Assembly (NCBI RefSeq): GCF_003610495.1
Contig: NZ_RAPK01000012.1
Coordinates: 1-64,000 of the forward strand
Length of the DNA stretch: 64,000 bases
Direction: 5' to 3'
Source of the DNA: Sinobaca qinghaiensis
Lineage (GTDB): Bacteria; Bacillota; Bacilli; Bacillales; Marinococcaceae
Shown: positions 33,225 through 41,396 of the stretch, one piece after another
How positions within the stretch are numbered: position 1 is the stretch's first letter
How the letters are laid out: every line of letters starts with the position of its first letter
Translations under genes and position numbers: made by a program
The notes under the pieces: generated by a model
Told to the model about the DNA's origin: nothing
The model's database searches: none
What the model saw: only the letters and a program-made list of their open reading frames with translations

Positions 33225-35372
33225 TTATACTTGCGCAACAAGAACAACGGTGCTCAACGGCGGTATCGTTATCTCATTAGAGCGAATCGTTCTTAATGGT
33301 ATCAAAGAAGCTATATCTCCGTCAACGATCATATGAAACGTTTTCTCTTCATTCAGCGGAAGCGTCTGTTCAAGCGGAGAGGCATTAAAAAACAGCTGCA
33401 GCTCTTCCACTTCATTTTCCCACTTCACCGCTGTACAGCCATTTTCTGTCGACAGTACTTCAAAAGCACTGCGGACTGCTTCCTTACTGTCCAGACGAAG
33501 CACTGCATATTTTTTTCGGATCTCCAGCAGGTTTTTAATATAATTTATAGATTCTGCATTGCGGTTCTTCTGCTCCCAGTCCAGCTGATTGATCCATATC
33601 GGCGATTTGTAGCTGTTTTCCACCTCATGCTTTGTCCGGTAGAACTCCTGTCCTGCATGGAGAAAAGGCACTCCCTGCGAAAGAATGACGATAGAAGAAG
33701 CAAGTCTGTGCATCCGTTTAATGTCTTCTGTTTCCATTTCCGGCCTGGTCTGCACGAGCTGATCCCACAGCGTATAGTTATCATGGCATTCCACATAATT
33801 AATGGACTGCTGCGGCGATTCAAACAAGGGACCCTGCTCCATTTCTTCCAGTACAGAGCCGCTCAGGTAAAAAGGAAGCTCTGAGGCATTTTCTCCTCCT
33901 CCGTTCACAAATCCAGGGTTTTCCAGGTCCATGTGGCTGCCTTTGGAAAAATCCCTGACACCGTCATTAAAAAAACCAACGGCCGGGAGTTCGCCGGCAT
34001 GCTCGAGTGTGGCTCTCTGCTCTGGAGGCAGGCTCGTATCCAGATCCCATCCTTCCCCATAAAATAGGCTGTCTTTCTTACGTTCGGAGACCAGTTCTTC
34101 TGCCTGGCGGATAGTTTCGATATCATGAATTCCCATAAGGTCAAACCGAAAGCCGTCTACATGATAAAAATCCATCCAATGCTTTAAGCTGTCCAGTATA
34201 TACTTTCTCATCATTCCCCGTTCCGAAGCTGTGTCATTCCCAACACCGGTTCCATTTGATAACTCTCCTGAATCGGTAAAGCGGAAAAAATAGCCGGGCA
34301 CCAATATAGACAGCGGAGACGTCTCTGCATTGTAAAAATGATTGTATACGACGTCGAGCACAAGCCGGAGGCCGTGGGCATGAAGGTGGTTAATAAACTG
34401 CCAGCATTCTTTCACTTTTGCTGTTGGATCGAGCGGATCGCCTGCATAGCTTCCTTCCGGTACAAAGTGGTGAATCGGGTCATATCCCCAGTTGTAGGCG
34501 GGCGGATATTCTTTTTCGTCTATGCTGCCAAAATCCTGAAGCGGCAGAATTTGTACATGTGTAGCTCCCAGATCTTTAATATAGGTTAAGCCGGGAGATA
34601 CGGCTTCTCTGTTTTTCCCCATTTTGGTCCATGCCCCGAACTTCCCTTTCTGGTACATGCCGCTTTTGTAATGGGCACTAAAGTCTCTCATATGCACTTC
34701 ATAAATAACGGCATCCACCGGGCTGGAAAAGGCGGGAAGTGACACAGGTTTTCCAAGACCCAGCTTTTGTGTATCTATGACAACAGAAGCGTGGCCGTTT
34801 ACCGTTGACGAGACCGCGTAAGGATCTGCGGTCCGATGATAGTCCCCGTTAATCAGCACTTCATACTGATAAGCCGCTTCATGTAGAGACCGTATCGTGG
34901 AAAATCGGTAAACCCCTTTTTCGGTACGTTTCATCGGCAGTCGTTCCAGTACAATATCGGTGTTGCCCGTATCTACTAAAAGAACGTACGCCTCCTCTGC
35001 TACAGGGGTCCAGACTGCGAAGTTTGTTCTGCTGTTCTCGCAGACGGCTCCGAGATCATTGCCATCGTAGTAATATTTCTCTTCAAATTCGGGGGAACGC
35101 GGACTTTCTCCGATTTCTACAATAATGTCCAGTTCTTCTTCTTCCGATAGAATCCGGTATCTTACACCTGCTTCCAGTTCTTCTGTCATATGAAGAACCG
35201 TCCTATCCTCCATTATTTCCATGTTTTCTATTTGCAGCTTTTCTTCTTCATGACCCTGGACTATATACAGCGCTTCCATATTAATATCTGCCGTATGAAT
35301 TATTGTTACTATCTGCAGGTTATTCATGAAGGCTTTAATCGTTCTGCTTTCTGTCGCAGCGGATGCATTCAT
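33225..35372 (-). CDS. amyX: Type I pullulanase (AmyX)
   Basis: Cleaves alpha-1,6 branches of pullulan and limit dextrins or glycogen. 715 residues versus 718 for B. subtilis AmyX; no signal peptide, so cytosolic. An N-terminal CBM48-like part (about 80-180) precedes the GH13 barrel. Markers are YNWGYDPIHH (type I pullulanase signature), VDGFRFDLMGIHD (nucleophile Asp), GEGWD and ECHDNYTLWD. The start at 35372 follows GGAG; an ATG 23 codons earlier has no RBS and lies over the divergent purU promoter. Divergent from purU. Confidence 0.95.
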   Translation of the reverse strand: MNASAATESRTIKAFMNNLQIVTIIHTADINMEALYIVQGHEEEKLQIENMEIMEDRTVLHMTEELEAGVRYRILSEEEELDIIVEIGESPRSPEFEEKYYYDGNDLGAVCENSRTNFAVWTPVAEEAYVLLVDTGNTDIVLERLPMKRTEKGVYRFSTIRSLHEAAYQYEVLINGDYHRTADPYAVSSTVNGHASVVIDTQKLGLGKPVSLPAFSSPVDAVIYEVHMRDFSAHYKSGMYQKGKFGAWTKMGKNREAVSPGLTYIKDLGATHVQILPLQDFGSIDEKEYPPAYNWGYDPIHHFVPEGSYAGDPLDPTAKVKECWQFINHLHAHGLRLVLDVVYNHFYNAETSPLSILVPGYFFRFTDSGELSNGTGVGNDTASERGMMRKYILDSLKHWMDFYHVDGFRFDLMGIHDIETIRQAEELVSERKKDSLFYGEGWDLDTSLPPEQRATLEHAGELPAVGFFNDGVRDFSKGSHMDLENPGFVNGGGENASELPFYLSGSVLEEMEQGPLFESPQQSINYVECHDNYTLWDQLVQTRPEMETEDIKRMHRLASSIVILSQGVPFLHAGQEFYRTKHEVENSYKSPIWINQLDWEQKNRNAESINYIKNLLEIRKKYAVLRLDSKEAVRSAFEVLSTENGCTAVKWENEVEELQLFFNASPLEQTLPLNEEKTFHMIVDGDIASLIPLRTIRSNEITIPPLSTVVLVAQV

Positions 35373-35477
35373 CGTCTTTCGCTCCTCGTGTAATAATCTT
35401 TTTTTTCTATAGAAAGAGTGATATAGTATTATCCGTTCCATTATAAAAATGCAGTTCCAGCAAACAGGAGGATATTT

Positions 35478-36344
35478 ATGAGTAATTCATCTCAGCATAG
35501 AGCAAGGCTTCTTATTTCATGCGCCGACCAGCCCGGTATTGTAGCGGCCGTATCCGATTTTTTCTTTAAACAAGGCGCTAATATCGTGCAGTCGGACCAA
35601 TATACAACCGATCCGGAAAATGGCATGTTTTTCATGCGTATTGAGCTTGATACAAACCAGCAGGCTTCTGTACAGGAGCTTCGGGACGCTTTTTCCGCAG
35701 TCGCCGCTTCTTTCCAGATGGACTGGCGCCTCGAAGATGCACAAATAAAAAAGAGAATCGCCATTTTTGTATCAAAAGAAGATCACTGCCTTCTCGAGCT
35801 GCTGTGGCGCTGGCGTTCCGGGGAACTCGATGCAGAAATTCCCCTCATTATCAGCAACCATGAAACGATGAAAGATGTGGCAGAAAGCTATGGTATTTCT
35901 TTTTATCATATACCTGTTGATAAAAAGAATAAACAGTCTGCGGAGTCTGAAGCCTTAAGATTAATTGCTTCCCACCGTGTTGATGTTGTCGTTCTTGCAC
36001 GGTATATGCAGATTCTAAGCGACTCGTTCGTCGAATCGCTTGAAAATAAAATAATCAACATCCATCATTCTTTTCTTCCGGCGTTTATCGGCGCCAATCC
36101 TTATCAGAAAGCATTTGACCGCGGCGTTAAATTAATTGGGGCCACAGCCCATTATGTAACAAATGATCTGGACGAAGGACCGATCATCGAGCAGGACGTC
36201 CTGCGCGTCAACCACCGTTATGCCGTAAAAGAATTAAAAGTAGCAGGCAGAAACGCAGAGAAGCTCGCTCTTGCCCGTGCAGTAAAATGGCACATTGAAG
36301 ATAAAGTTCTCGTTAACCAGAATAAAACGATTGTCTTCCCATAA
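35478..36344 (+). CDS. purU: Formyltetrahydrofolate deformylase
   Basis: Hydrolyses 10-formyl-THF to formate and THF, balancing one-carbon units and supplying formate for purine synthesis. 288 residues. An ACT domain (ARLLISCADQPGIVAAVSDFF, about 9-85) precedes the formyltransferase domain with INIHHSFLPAFIGANPY (catalytic His) and GATAHYVTNDLDEGPIIEQ. RBS AACAGGAGGAT before ATG. Single gene ended by the terminator at 36350. Formate produced here could feed the formate dehydrogenase operon at 54795, though no direct link is visible. Confidence 0.95.
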   Translation: MSNSSQHRARLLISCADQPGIVAAVSDFFFKQGANIVQSDQYTTDPENGMFFMRIELDTNQQASVQELRDAFSAVAASFQMDWRLEDAQIKKRIAIFVSKEDHCLLELLWRWRSGELDAEIPLIISNHETMKDVAESYGISFYHIPVDKKNKQSAESEALRLIASHRVDVVVLARYMQILSDSFVESLENKIINIHHSFLPAFIGANPYQKAFDRGVKLIGATAHYVTNDLDEGPIIEQDVLRVNHRYAVKELKVAGRNAEKLALARAVKWHIEDKVLVNQNKTIVFP

Positions 36345-36349
36345 ATGTG

Positions 36350-36398
36350 TTAAATCGGCCGTCCTCTTTTACTGATCAGAGGGCGGCCGATTTTTCAT
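36350..36398. terminator. Bidirectional terminator between purU and the NERD-like gene
   Basis: AATCGGCCGtCCTCT / AGAGGgCGGCCGATT stem with flanking T-runs. Confidence 0.88.
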
Positions 36399-37313
36399 GC
36401 GTGATTGAGTAAGAGTATGCTTAAAAAGAGCTTCTGCCGCCTGTATTTGGGCGCGCTTCACAGGAGACGGATTTCTTTTTTTCGCTTCCAGCCAGGCGGG
36501 AAGCGTCTGTTTATCTATTAATTCAGCCGATCCTGCATACCCCTTCCGGTCGATAATCGAACCGGGGGCAATTATTTCTTTTCTGATAGGGAGCTCAATG
36601 CCGTCTGCTTCCATAATAGTTGCAGCCATGCTCGTCATTCGCTGCATAGGAATAGCGGGATTAAGGGTTTTGGTAATAGTGCCTTCTGCATATTCATTCC
36701 AAAATCTTCCTGTTGATGTATCAAATACGCTGTTCATTTTTCCTTCCAAAAGAAACATGCAGATAATTTCTGTCGGTGTTATCACAATAATATCCAGTTC
36801 TACAGGCGCACTTTTTATATGAAACACTGGACGGAATAATACAAAAAAGTTGTCCGGCCATTCTCTTAGGAAATATTTCAAATGCTGGTTATAACGAAGT
36901 GATGGAGCAATAGTTGATTCCTCCAGCAGAGACGAACTTGCCCACCGCAGCTGCGATTGAAACAGCTCTTCGTAAAACGCTTCAATAAGCTGTTCTTTTG
37001 TTTTTCCCCGGTAAAACGCAAGAATATCCTGCTCCGGCGGGTTCTTTTCAGGCATAGCAGCTTCTATAGTCGTACGGCAGCGTTTTTTTAGAATCGTTCT
37101 TCTGAAAAAATTCTCTTTCGCTTTAAACCATTCTTCTTCCACCGGTTCCGGTTCTTCCAGAGGTTCATTGATAGAAGAGGTGTTGGCTTCGAGCCAGGCT
37201 GCTTTCATTTTCTTCCAGCGCTCCTGTTTAAATCTGGAAAACTGGCTGGAATAATGGTACATATCAAGCTCATACCGTGATGCATAGTCAGATAGCTTTA
37301 AAAGCTGGGCCAT
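36369..37313 (-). CDS. NERD-like domain protein
   Basis: 314 residues; its 3' end overlaps the terminator. The middle (about 165-225) resembles the NERD nuclease-related domain: PVELDIIVITPTEIICMFLLEGK, then FDTSTGRFWNEY. The N-terminal third is basic and helical (YHYSSQFSRFKQERWKKM), the rest Glu-rich. No signal peptide or membrane segment. Probably nucleic-acid related by analogy, but I do not recognise a close family and no clear PD-(D/E)XK catalytic set can be seen by eye. RBS GGAGAG before ATG; a monocistronic gene. Confidence 0.65.
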   Translation of the reverse strand: MAQLLKLSDYASRYELDMYHYSSQFSRFKQERWKKMKAAWLEANTSSINEPLEEPEPVEEEWFKAKENFFRRTILKKRCRTTIEAAMPEKNPPEQDILAFYRGKTKEQLIEAFYEELFQSQLRWASSSLLEESTIAPSLRYNQHLKYFLREWPDNFFVLFRPVFHIKSAPVELDIIVITPTEIICMFLLEGKMNSVFDTSTGRFWNEYAEGTITKTLNPAIPMQRMTSMAATIMEADGIELPIRKEIIAPGSIIDRKGYAGSAELIDKQTLPAWLEAKKRNPSPVKRAQIQAAEALFKHTLTQSRMKNRPPSDQ

Positions 37314-37364
37314 AAACGCTCTCCTCTCTTACTATATAGTATACACAATCTCAGGCCTTCTTAT

Positions 37365-38054
37365 TTAAAAAACGAGAAAAGCGAGCAGAGGAGCGATGAT
37401 TGAAACTATAATTGCACTGACGGTCATCGCAACAGAACTGGCTGCTCCTTCTTCTTCACTATTTTCAAGTGCTTTTGCGGTTCCAATAGCGTGAGCTCCG
37501 CTTCCCATTGCCATTCCTCTCGCAAAGGGGTGAGTAATACGAAACCATTTAAGAATGTAAGGTGCCATCATCACCCCGCCGATTCCTGCTATCATAACAA
37601 ATACTGCCGCAAGAGCCGCTATACCCTCCAGGGACTCAGCTACGCTCATAGCAATAGGTGCCGTAACGGATTTTGGCAGTACAGAAGCAAGAAGCTCCTG
37701 CTCGTTTGTAACTAATATGGAAAGACTCCATCCCGAGGCAGTTCCCGCTGCAGCACCGACAGCTGAGCTGCAGAGAATAGGAATAAAATAGCGCCTTAGT
37801 AATTTCCGTTGACTATACAGCGGATAGGCGAGAGAAACAACAGCTGGTCCCAAAAAATATTCGATCCACCGGCCTCCCTCCATGTAAACAGGATAGGAGA
37901 TGTTTCCCGCCTCCAGCACTCCGATAATCAGCAGCGTTCCAATCAGGACAGGAAGCGTGAACGGAGAGGGAAAACGTTTGTACAGCTGCTTTGCCGCTAT
38001 GTACATTCCTATTGTCAGCATAATCATTAATACAGCAGTGATCACATTATTCAT
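37365..38054 (-). CDS. LrgB/CidB-family membrane protein (PftB-like)
   Basis: 229 residues with six to seven membrane segments (for example ITAVLMIMLTIGMYIAAKQL, IEYFLGPAVVSLAYPLY and a late MGSGAHAIGTAKALE). Partner of the LrgA-like protein just upstream, with which it overlaps by eight bases. In B. subtilis the LrgAB homologue PftAB (YsbAB) transports pyruvate; in Staphylococcus LrgAB affects autolysis. No LytS/LytR-type regulator is nearby. Which role applies here cannot be told from sequence. Confidence 0.9.
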   Translation of the reverse strand: MNNVITAVLMIMLTIGMYIAAKQLYKRFPSPFTLPVLIGTLLIIGVLEAGNISYPVYMEGGRWIEYFLGPAVVSLAYPLYSQRKLLRRYFIPILCSSAVGAAAGTASGWSLSILVTNEQELLASVLPKSVTAPIAMSVAESLEGIAALAAVFVMIAGIGGVMMAPYILKWFRITHPFARGMAMGSGAHAIGTAKALENSEEEGAASSVAMTVSAIIVSIIAPLLAFLVF

Positions 38055-38412
38055 GTTTCTGCTTCCTCCCCATCAACTGCTGCGCCGTTACGCCCGCCAG
38101 CGCCATAACGATAAAAGTACTCACAAGCGTAATGCCTACAAGCCATATACCCGATCCTGTAAAGAGTGAATAATACTGCATAATGCCGACCGTCACCGGC
38201 AGAAAAATCAGCGGCATGTTCCGGAGCACAAGAGCGGTTCCTTCCTGAATCCAGCGTGGATCCAACAGGCGCGCTGAAAATGCCATAAATAATAAAATCA
38301 TTCCAAGTATGCTTCCCGGCACCGGCAGATGGAGCCACTGCTGAAGCAGAGAGCCCGCACCATAAAATAGAAATAGAACAGCAATATGTAGAATCAGGCG
38401 AAATAAAGCCAT
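38047..38412 (-). CDS. LrgA/CidA-family holin-like membrane protein (PftA-like)
   Basis: 121 residues with four membrane segments, among them LILHIAVLFLFYGAGSLLQQWL and PVPGSILGMILLF, the LrgA signature (PGSILGMILL). The chosen ATG at 38412 follows AGAGGTG by nine bases; a GTG four codons earlier abuts its own RBS. Together with LrgB it forms the probable two-component pyruvate transporter or holin pair. Divergent from the cysteine synthase gene. Confidence 0.9.
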   Translation of the reverse strand: MALFRLILHIAVLFLFYGAGSLLQQWLHLPVPGSILGMILLFMAFSARLLDPRWIQEGTALVLRNMPLIFLPVTVGIMQYYSLFTGSGIWLVGITLVSTFIVMALAGVTAQQLMGRKQKHE

Positions 38413-38487
38413 ATAGTGGGACACCTCTTTACGATATGGTAAAATTCTGTTGAAGTCTTGATAAAATGCGCAGAAAGCAGGGATTGC

Positions 38488-39420
38488 ATGCTTGTTGTAA
38501 ACAATGTATCAGAATTAGTAGGAAACACGCCACTAGTTAAATTAAACAGACTGCCCGAATCCGGCGGCGCTGATGTTTATTTAAAACTTGAATACCAGAA
38601 TCCAAGTGGCAGCGTAAAGGACCGCGCTGCTTTAAATATGATTAAAACAGCAGAAGAGCAGGGCCTGATTCACAAAGACACTGTTATTATTGAGCCCACC
38701 TCAGGCAATACTGGTATCGGGCTTGCAATAACCGCGTCTGCCCGCGGGTATCAATCTATTTTAGTTATGCCCGATACGATGTCGCTCGAACGGATTAATC
38801 TGCTGAAAGCTTATGGAGCAAAGGTGGAACTGACGCCGGGAGATAAAAAAATGCCCGGAGCGATTGAACGCGCTCACGAACTGGTTAAAGAAATCCCCAA
38901 TGCCTATATGCCGATGCAGTTTGAAAACGAAGCTAATCCGGAAGCCCACCGTCTGACCACAGCGCTCGAGATCAAAGCAGCTGTAGAAGAAATAGGCAGG
39001 CCGCTCGCCTCTTTTGTAGCTGCATCCGGTACCGGCGGCACGATTACAGGTACCGGCGAAAAATTAAAAGAATTCTATCCTGATCTTGACGTGCTCGTCG
39101 TAGAGCCTTTCGGCTCCCCAGTGCTTTCAGGAGGAAAACCGGGTCCGCACAAGCTCGTTGGTACAAGCCCCGGCTTTATCCCTCCTATACTCAACCAGAA
39201 GGTTTACAGCCGGATTGATACAGTAACCGATGAAGATGCTTATCATATCACAAGACGGCTGGCCAAAGAAGAAGGGATCCTGGTGGGACCTTCTTCAGGC
39301 GCCGCCTGCTATACTGCTTTAGAAAAGGCAAAAACCCTTTCGCCTGATGAAATAGTGATTGCGATCGCCTGTGATACTGGAGAGCGTTATTTGAGCACGG
39401 ATTTATTTGAGTTTGAATAA
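38488..39420 (+). CDS. ytkP: Cysteine synthase (O-acetylserine sulfhydrylase-like, YtkP)
   Basis: PLP enzyme making cysteine from O-acetylserine and sulfide. 310 residues versus 311 in B. subtilis YtkP. PLP lysine in YQNPSGSVKDRAALNM (about 36-51), phosphate loop SGNTGIG, GTGGTITGTGEKLKE and C-terminal GPSSGAACYTALE. The start at 38488 aligns with CysK-type N-termini (VSELVGNTPLVKLNR) and has AGGG upstream; a TTG ten codons earlier is unsupported. Monocistronic; no SAM riboswitch or T-box is seen in front of it. Confidence 0.93.
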   Translation: MLVVNNVSELVGNTPLVKLNRLPESGGADVYLKLEYQNPSGSVKDRAALNMIKTAEEQGLIHKDTVIIEPTSGNTGIGLAITASARGYQSILVMPDTMSLERINLLKAYGAKVELTPGDKKMPGAIERAHELVKEIPNAYMPMQFENEANPEAHRLTTALEIKAAVEEIGRPLASFVAASGTGGTITGTGEKLKEFYPDLDVLVVEPFGSPVLSGGKPGPHKLVGTSPGFIPPILNQKVYSRIDTVTDEDAYHITRRLAKEEGILVGPSSGAACYTALEKAKTLSPDEIVIAIACDTGERYLSTDLFEFE

Positions 39421-39430
39421 ATAATAGGTA

Positions 39431-39468
39431 AAAAGACTCCATATATTAAGATTATATGGAGTTTTTTT
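39431..39468 (+). terminator. Terminator of the cysteine synthase gene
   Basis: ACTCCATAT / ATATGGAGT stem followed by eight T. Confidence 0.88.
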
Positions 39469-39475
39469 TAGAAAA

Positions 39476-39504
39476 TTGGAAAACCTTCGGAATTATTGTA
39501 CAAT
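39476..39504 (+). promoter_or_regulatory. Sigma-A promoter of the small DeoR-like gene
   Basis: -35 TTGGAA (39476-39481), 17-base spacer, -10 TACAAT (39499-39504); leaves a leader of about 150 bases with no recognised fold. Confidence 0.7.
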
Positions 39505-39661
39505 AAGAGAGTAAAGGGTGCTGTTTTTTTGTAAAATATATTATCAGCTGTATACTCAATACACTCTAGTTATACCATCAGACCCAGAACCCATTGACCT
39601 ATTACATAAAGCAGCTTCCCTCTACAACGTGCTTTATAAATCATGGATAAGGAGTGGTTTT

Positions 39662-39880
39662 TTGAGAACTTCAACCGACCGTATGATCACGCGAGTAAAG
39701 TCCATCTATATTTATATCAAACAGAAGGGGACAGTGACAACGACAGAATTGGTTGACGAGTTCGGAATCACACAGCGGACGATTCAAAGAGACTTGAACG
39801 TTTTGGAGTTTAATGACCTTGTTCACAGTCCTTCCAGAGGAAAGTGGGCAACTACCCGAAAGCGCGTAAAAGCATCCTGA
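39662..39880 (+). CDS. ytzE: Small DeoR-type HTH regulator (YtzE-like)
   Basis: 72 residues, just one winged-helix domain (TTTELVDEFGITQRTIQRDL) and no sensor domain, like B. subtilis YtzE (74). The TTG at 39662 is chosen because AAGGAG stands seven bases upstream; the frame stays open 48 codons further back but with no RBS and across the promoter. A minimal DNA-binding protein whose targets are unknown. Confidence 0.8.
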   Translation: MRTSTDRMITRVKSIYIYIKQKGTVTTTELVDEFGITQRTIQRDLNVLEFNDLVHSPSRGKWATTRKRVKAS

Positions 39881-39958
39881 TATGCTGAAAGCTGTTTCAT
39901 CCTATGCTGATTGTAAAGCGCACAACCCTCCGGTCTGCAGCCGGAGGGTTGCTGTCTG

Positions 39959-40666
39959 TCAGGAATTCTGCAGCTCTTCTATTTCTTCCTCACGTAAATC
40001 CCTGTATTCTCCAGGCTTCAGCTTAGGATCCAGCGAAATGCTGCCAATTTGAATTCTTTTTAAAAACAGCACTTCCTTACCGACAGCGTGGCACATTCTT
40101 TTCACCTGATGAAATTTCCCTTCCGAGATCGTTATGTGCACCAGCTTCTCCGCCTCATCGACTTCCTCCAGAACAGCAGGCTTTGTCTCATATCCATCAT
40201 CAAGAACGATACCTTGTGTAAATGCCTTCTTGTCTTCTTCTGTCACATTCTCGTCCAGCACGGCTTCATATACTTTGGCCACGTGTTTTTTTGGAGATGT
40301 AATCCCGTGGGCAAACTTACCGTCATTGGTCAAAATCAACAGCCCTTCAGTATCTTTATCGAGCCGTCCCACTGGAAAAGGACGGCGTACCAGGTCGTCC
40401 CACTCCAATATATTTACAACTGTTTCATGCATATCGTCTTCTGTTGCCGAAATCACACCCTGCGGCTTGTTCATCATCAGATATACGAATTCCCTGTACT
40501 CCACCGGCTCCCCTTTTACCGTTATCACATCTTTATCTGGATTCACCTGTGCAGAAAAACTTTTTATCTTTTTTCCGTCCGCTTCTACAGCACCCTGCTT
40601 TACGAGCTTTTTCACTTCCGTTCTCGTACCGTATCCCGTATGGGCCAGAAGTTTATCAATTCTCAT
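39959..40666 (-). CDS. RsuA-family 16S rRNA pseudouridine synthase (YtzG-like)
   Basis: 235 residues. The S4 RNA-binding motif (MRIDKLLAHTGYGTRTEVKKLV) is at the N-terminus and the catalytic GRLDKDTEGLLILTNDG follows near residue 105. RsuA members modify U516 of 16S rRNA; YtzG is the B. subtilis counterpart. The ATG at 40666 fits family N-termini, but an ATG four codons upstream (40678) is equally well served because a 12-base repeat duplicates the RBS and start. Overlaps the upstream gene by 11 bases and is translationally coupled to it. Confidence 0.92.
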   Translation of the reverse strand: MRIDKLLAHTGYGTRTEVKKLVKQGAVEADGKKIKSFSAQVNPDKDVITVKGEPVEYREFVYLMMNKPQGVISATEDDMHETVVNILEWDDLVRRPFPVGRLDKDTEGLLILTNDGKFAHGITSPKKHVAKVYEAVLDENVTEEDKKAFTQGIVLDDGYETKPAVLEEVDEAEKLVHITISEGKFHQVKRMCHAVGKEVLFLKRIQIGSISLDPKLKPGEYRDLREEEIEELQNS

Positions 40667-41330
40667 TCTGCTCCTCATTCTGCTCCTCCTTCTGCTTCCA
40701 GATTTTCTTTACAAAGCCTCCATGTTCACCGCGGATGTGTGCATGTATAACCCCGGCCGGAATCTGCTGCAGGACAGCTGTTCTTACCGGCTCCGGAATG
40801 TTTTTGGCCGTGAGCTTTTTTTCAAGCTTTAAAATAAGGTCTACCGTCTCCTCCACTGCTGTCTGGTTCGCTTCGAGCACTTCTATTTCTTCTCCGTGTA
40901 TTACGTTAAAAGAACCCTGAAGCCATTTTTCGAAATAGGTTTTTTCTGTCGGAAAGCTCTCCGGCACGACGAAAGTTCCACCGTTTTTTTCCAGATCGGC
41001 CTGGAGGGCGTGACCGGCAAATTTTGCCGGCACTATCGTATAACCGGGATAAAGCGTCTGAATATCTTCTGTCCGGATAGAGGTTGACGTAATATAGATT
41101 GCAGCGTGTTCAGGAAATGTATGAATGTTTTCCTCTAAAAAAGATAGAGCCGCTTCTTCTGGAAGCGCAATAATAACATTTGTATATTCTGGAAACGAAA
41201 CCGGCGGTATATAATACGCATTTATATTTTCATCTACGTGCTGTTTTGTCCTGTTATAGACAGGAAGCGGTTTATCCGGATGGGCATTGACCATCATTTT
41301 TGCAAGTTTTCCAAATCCGATTATTAACAT
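40656..41330 (-). CDS. Rossmann-fold protein, ComER/pyrroline-5-carboxylate reductase-like
   Basis: 224 residues. Starts with the NAD(P)-binding LIIGFGKLAKMM, then FPEYTNVIIALPEEAA and ITSTSIRTEDIQTLYPG, the layout of the P5C reductase superfamily, but shorter (usual 260-280) and without the family's standard C-terminal helical half. It ends in a short tandem repeat coding EEQN EEQN. RBS GAAGGAGAAT before ATG. Co-transcribed with the pseudouridine synthase. Specific activity unknown. Confidence 0.72.
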   Translation of the reverse strand: MLIIGFGKLAKMMVNAHPDKPLPVYNRTKQHVDENINAYYIPPVSFPEYTNVIIALPEEAALSFLEENIHTFPEHAAIYITSTSIRTEDIQTLYPGYTIVPAKFAGHALQADLEKNGGTFVVPESFPTEKTYFEKWLQGSFNVIHGEEIEVLEANQTAVEETVDLILKLEKKLTAKNIPEPVRTAVLQQIPAGVIHAHIRGEHGGFVKKIWKQKEEQNEEQNEN

Positions 41331-41361
41331 AGATAATTCTCCTTCGTATTATAAAAGTAAA

Positions 41362-41396
41362 AAGGAAAAACGCTACCTATAACAATCTAGATAGCG
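41362..41396 (-). terminator. Terminator of the SEDS gene
   Basis: Minus strand CGCTATC / GGTAGCG with an AT-rich loop followed by TTTTTCC; overlaps the gene's last codons. Confidence 0.65.

Noticed and set aside
33205-33225. Palindrome GCCTGTACAGGC with T-run on the plus strand after the pullulanase
   Set aside because: Oriented against the local genes and only six base pairs per arm; no plus-strand gene ends there.
39922-39951. Strong GC hairpin (CAACCCTCCGG/CCGGAGGGTTG) after the small DeoR gene
   Set aside because: No T-run on either strand, so not claimed as an intrinsic terminator; may be a pause or Rho-related structure.
40134-40832. Plus-strand 232-codon frame opposite the pseudouridine synthase
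   Set aside because: Antisense shadow: Ser/Phe-rich with no domain and no RBS, over two clear minus-strand genes.
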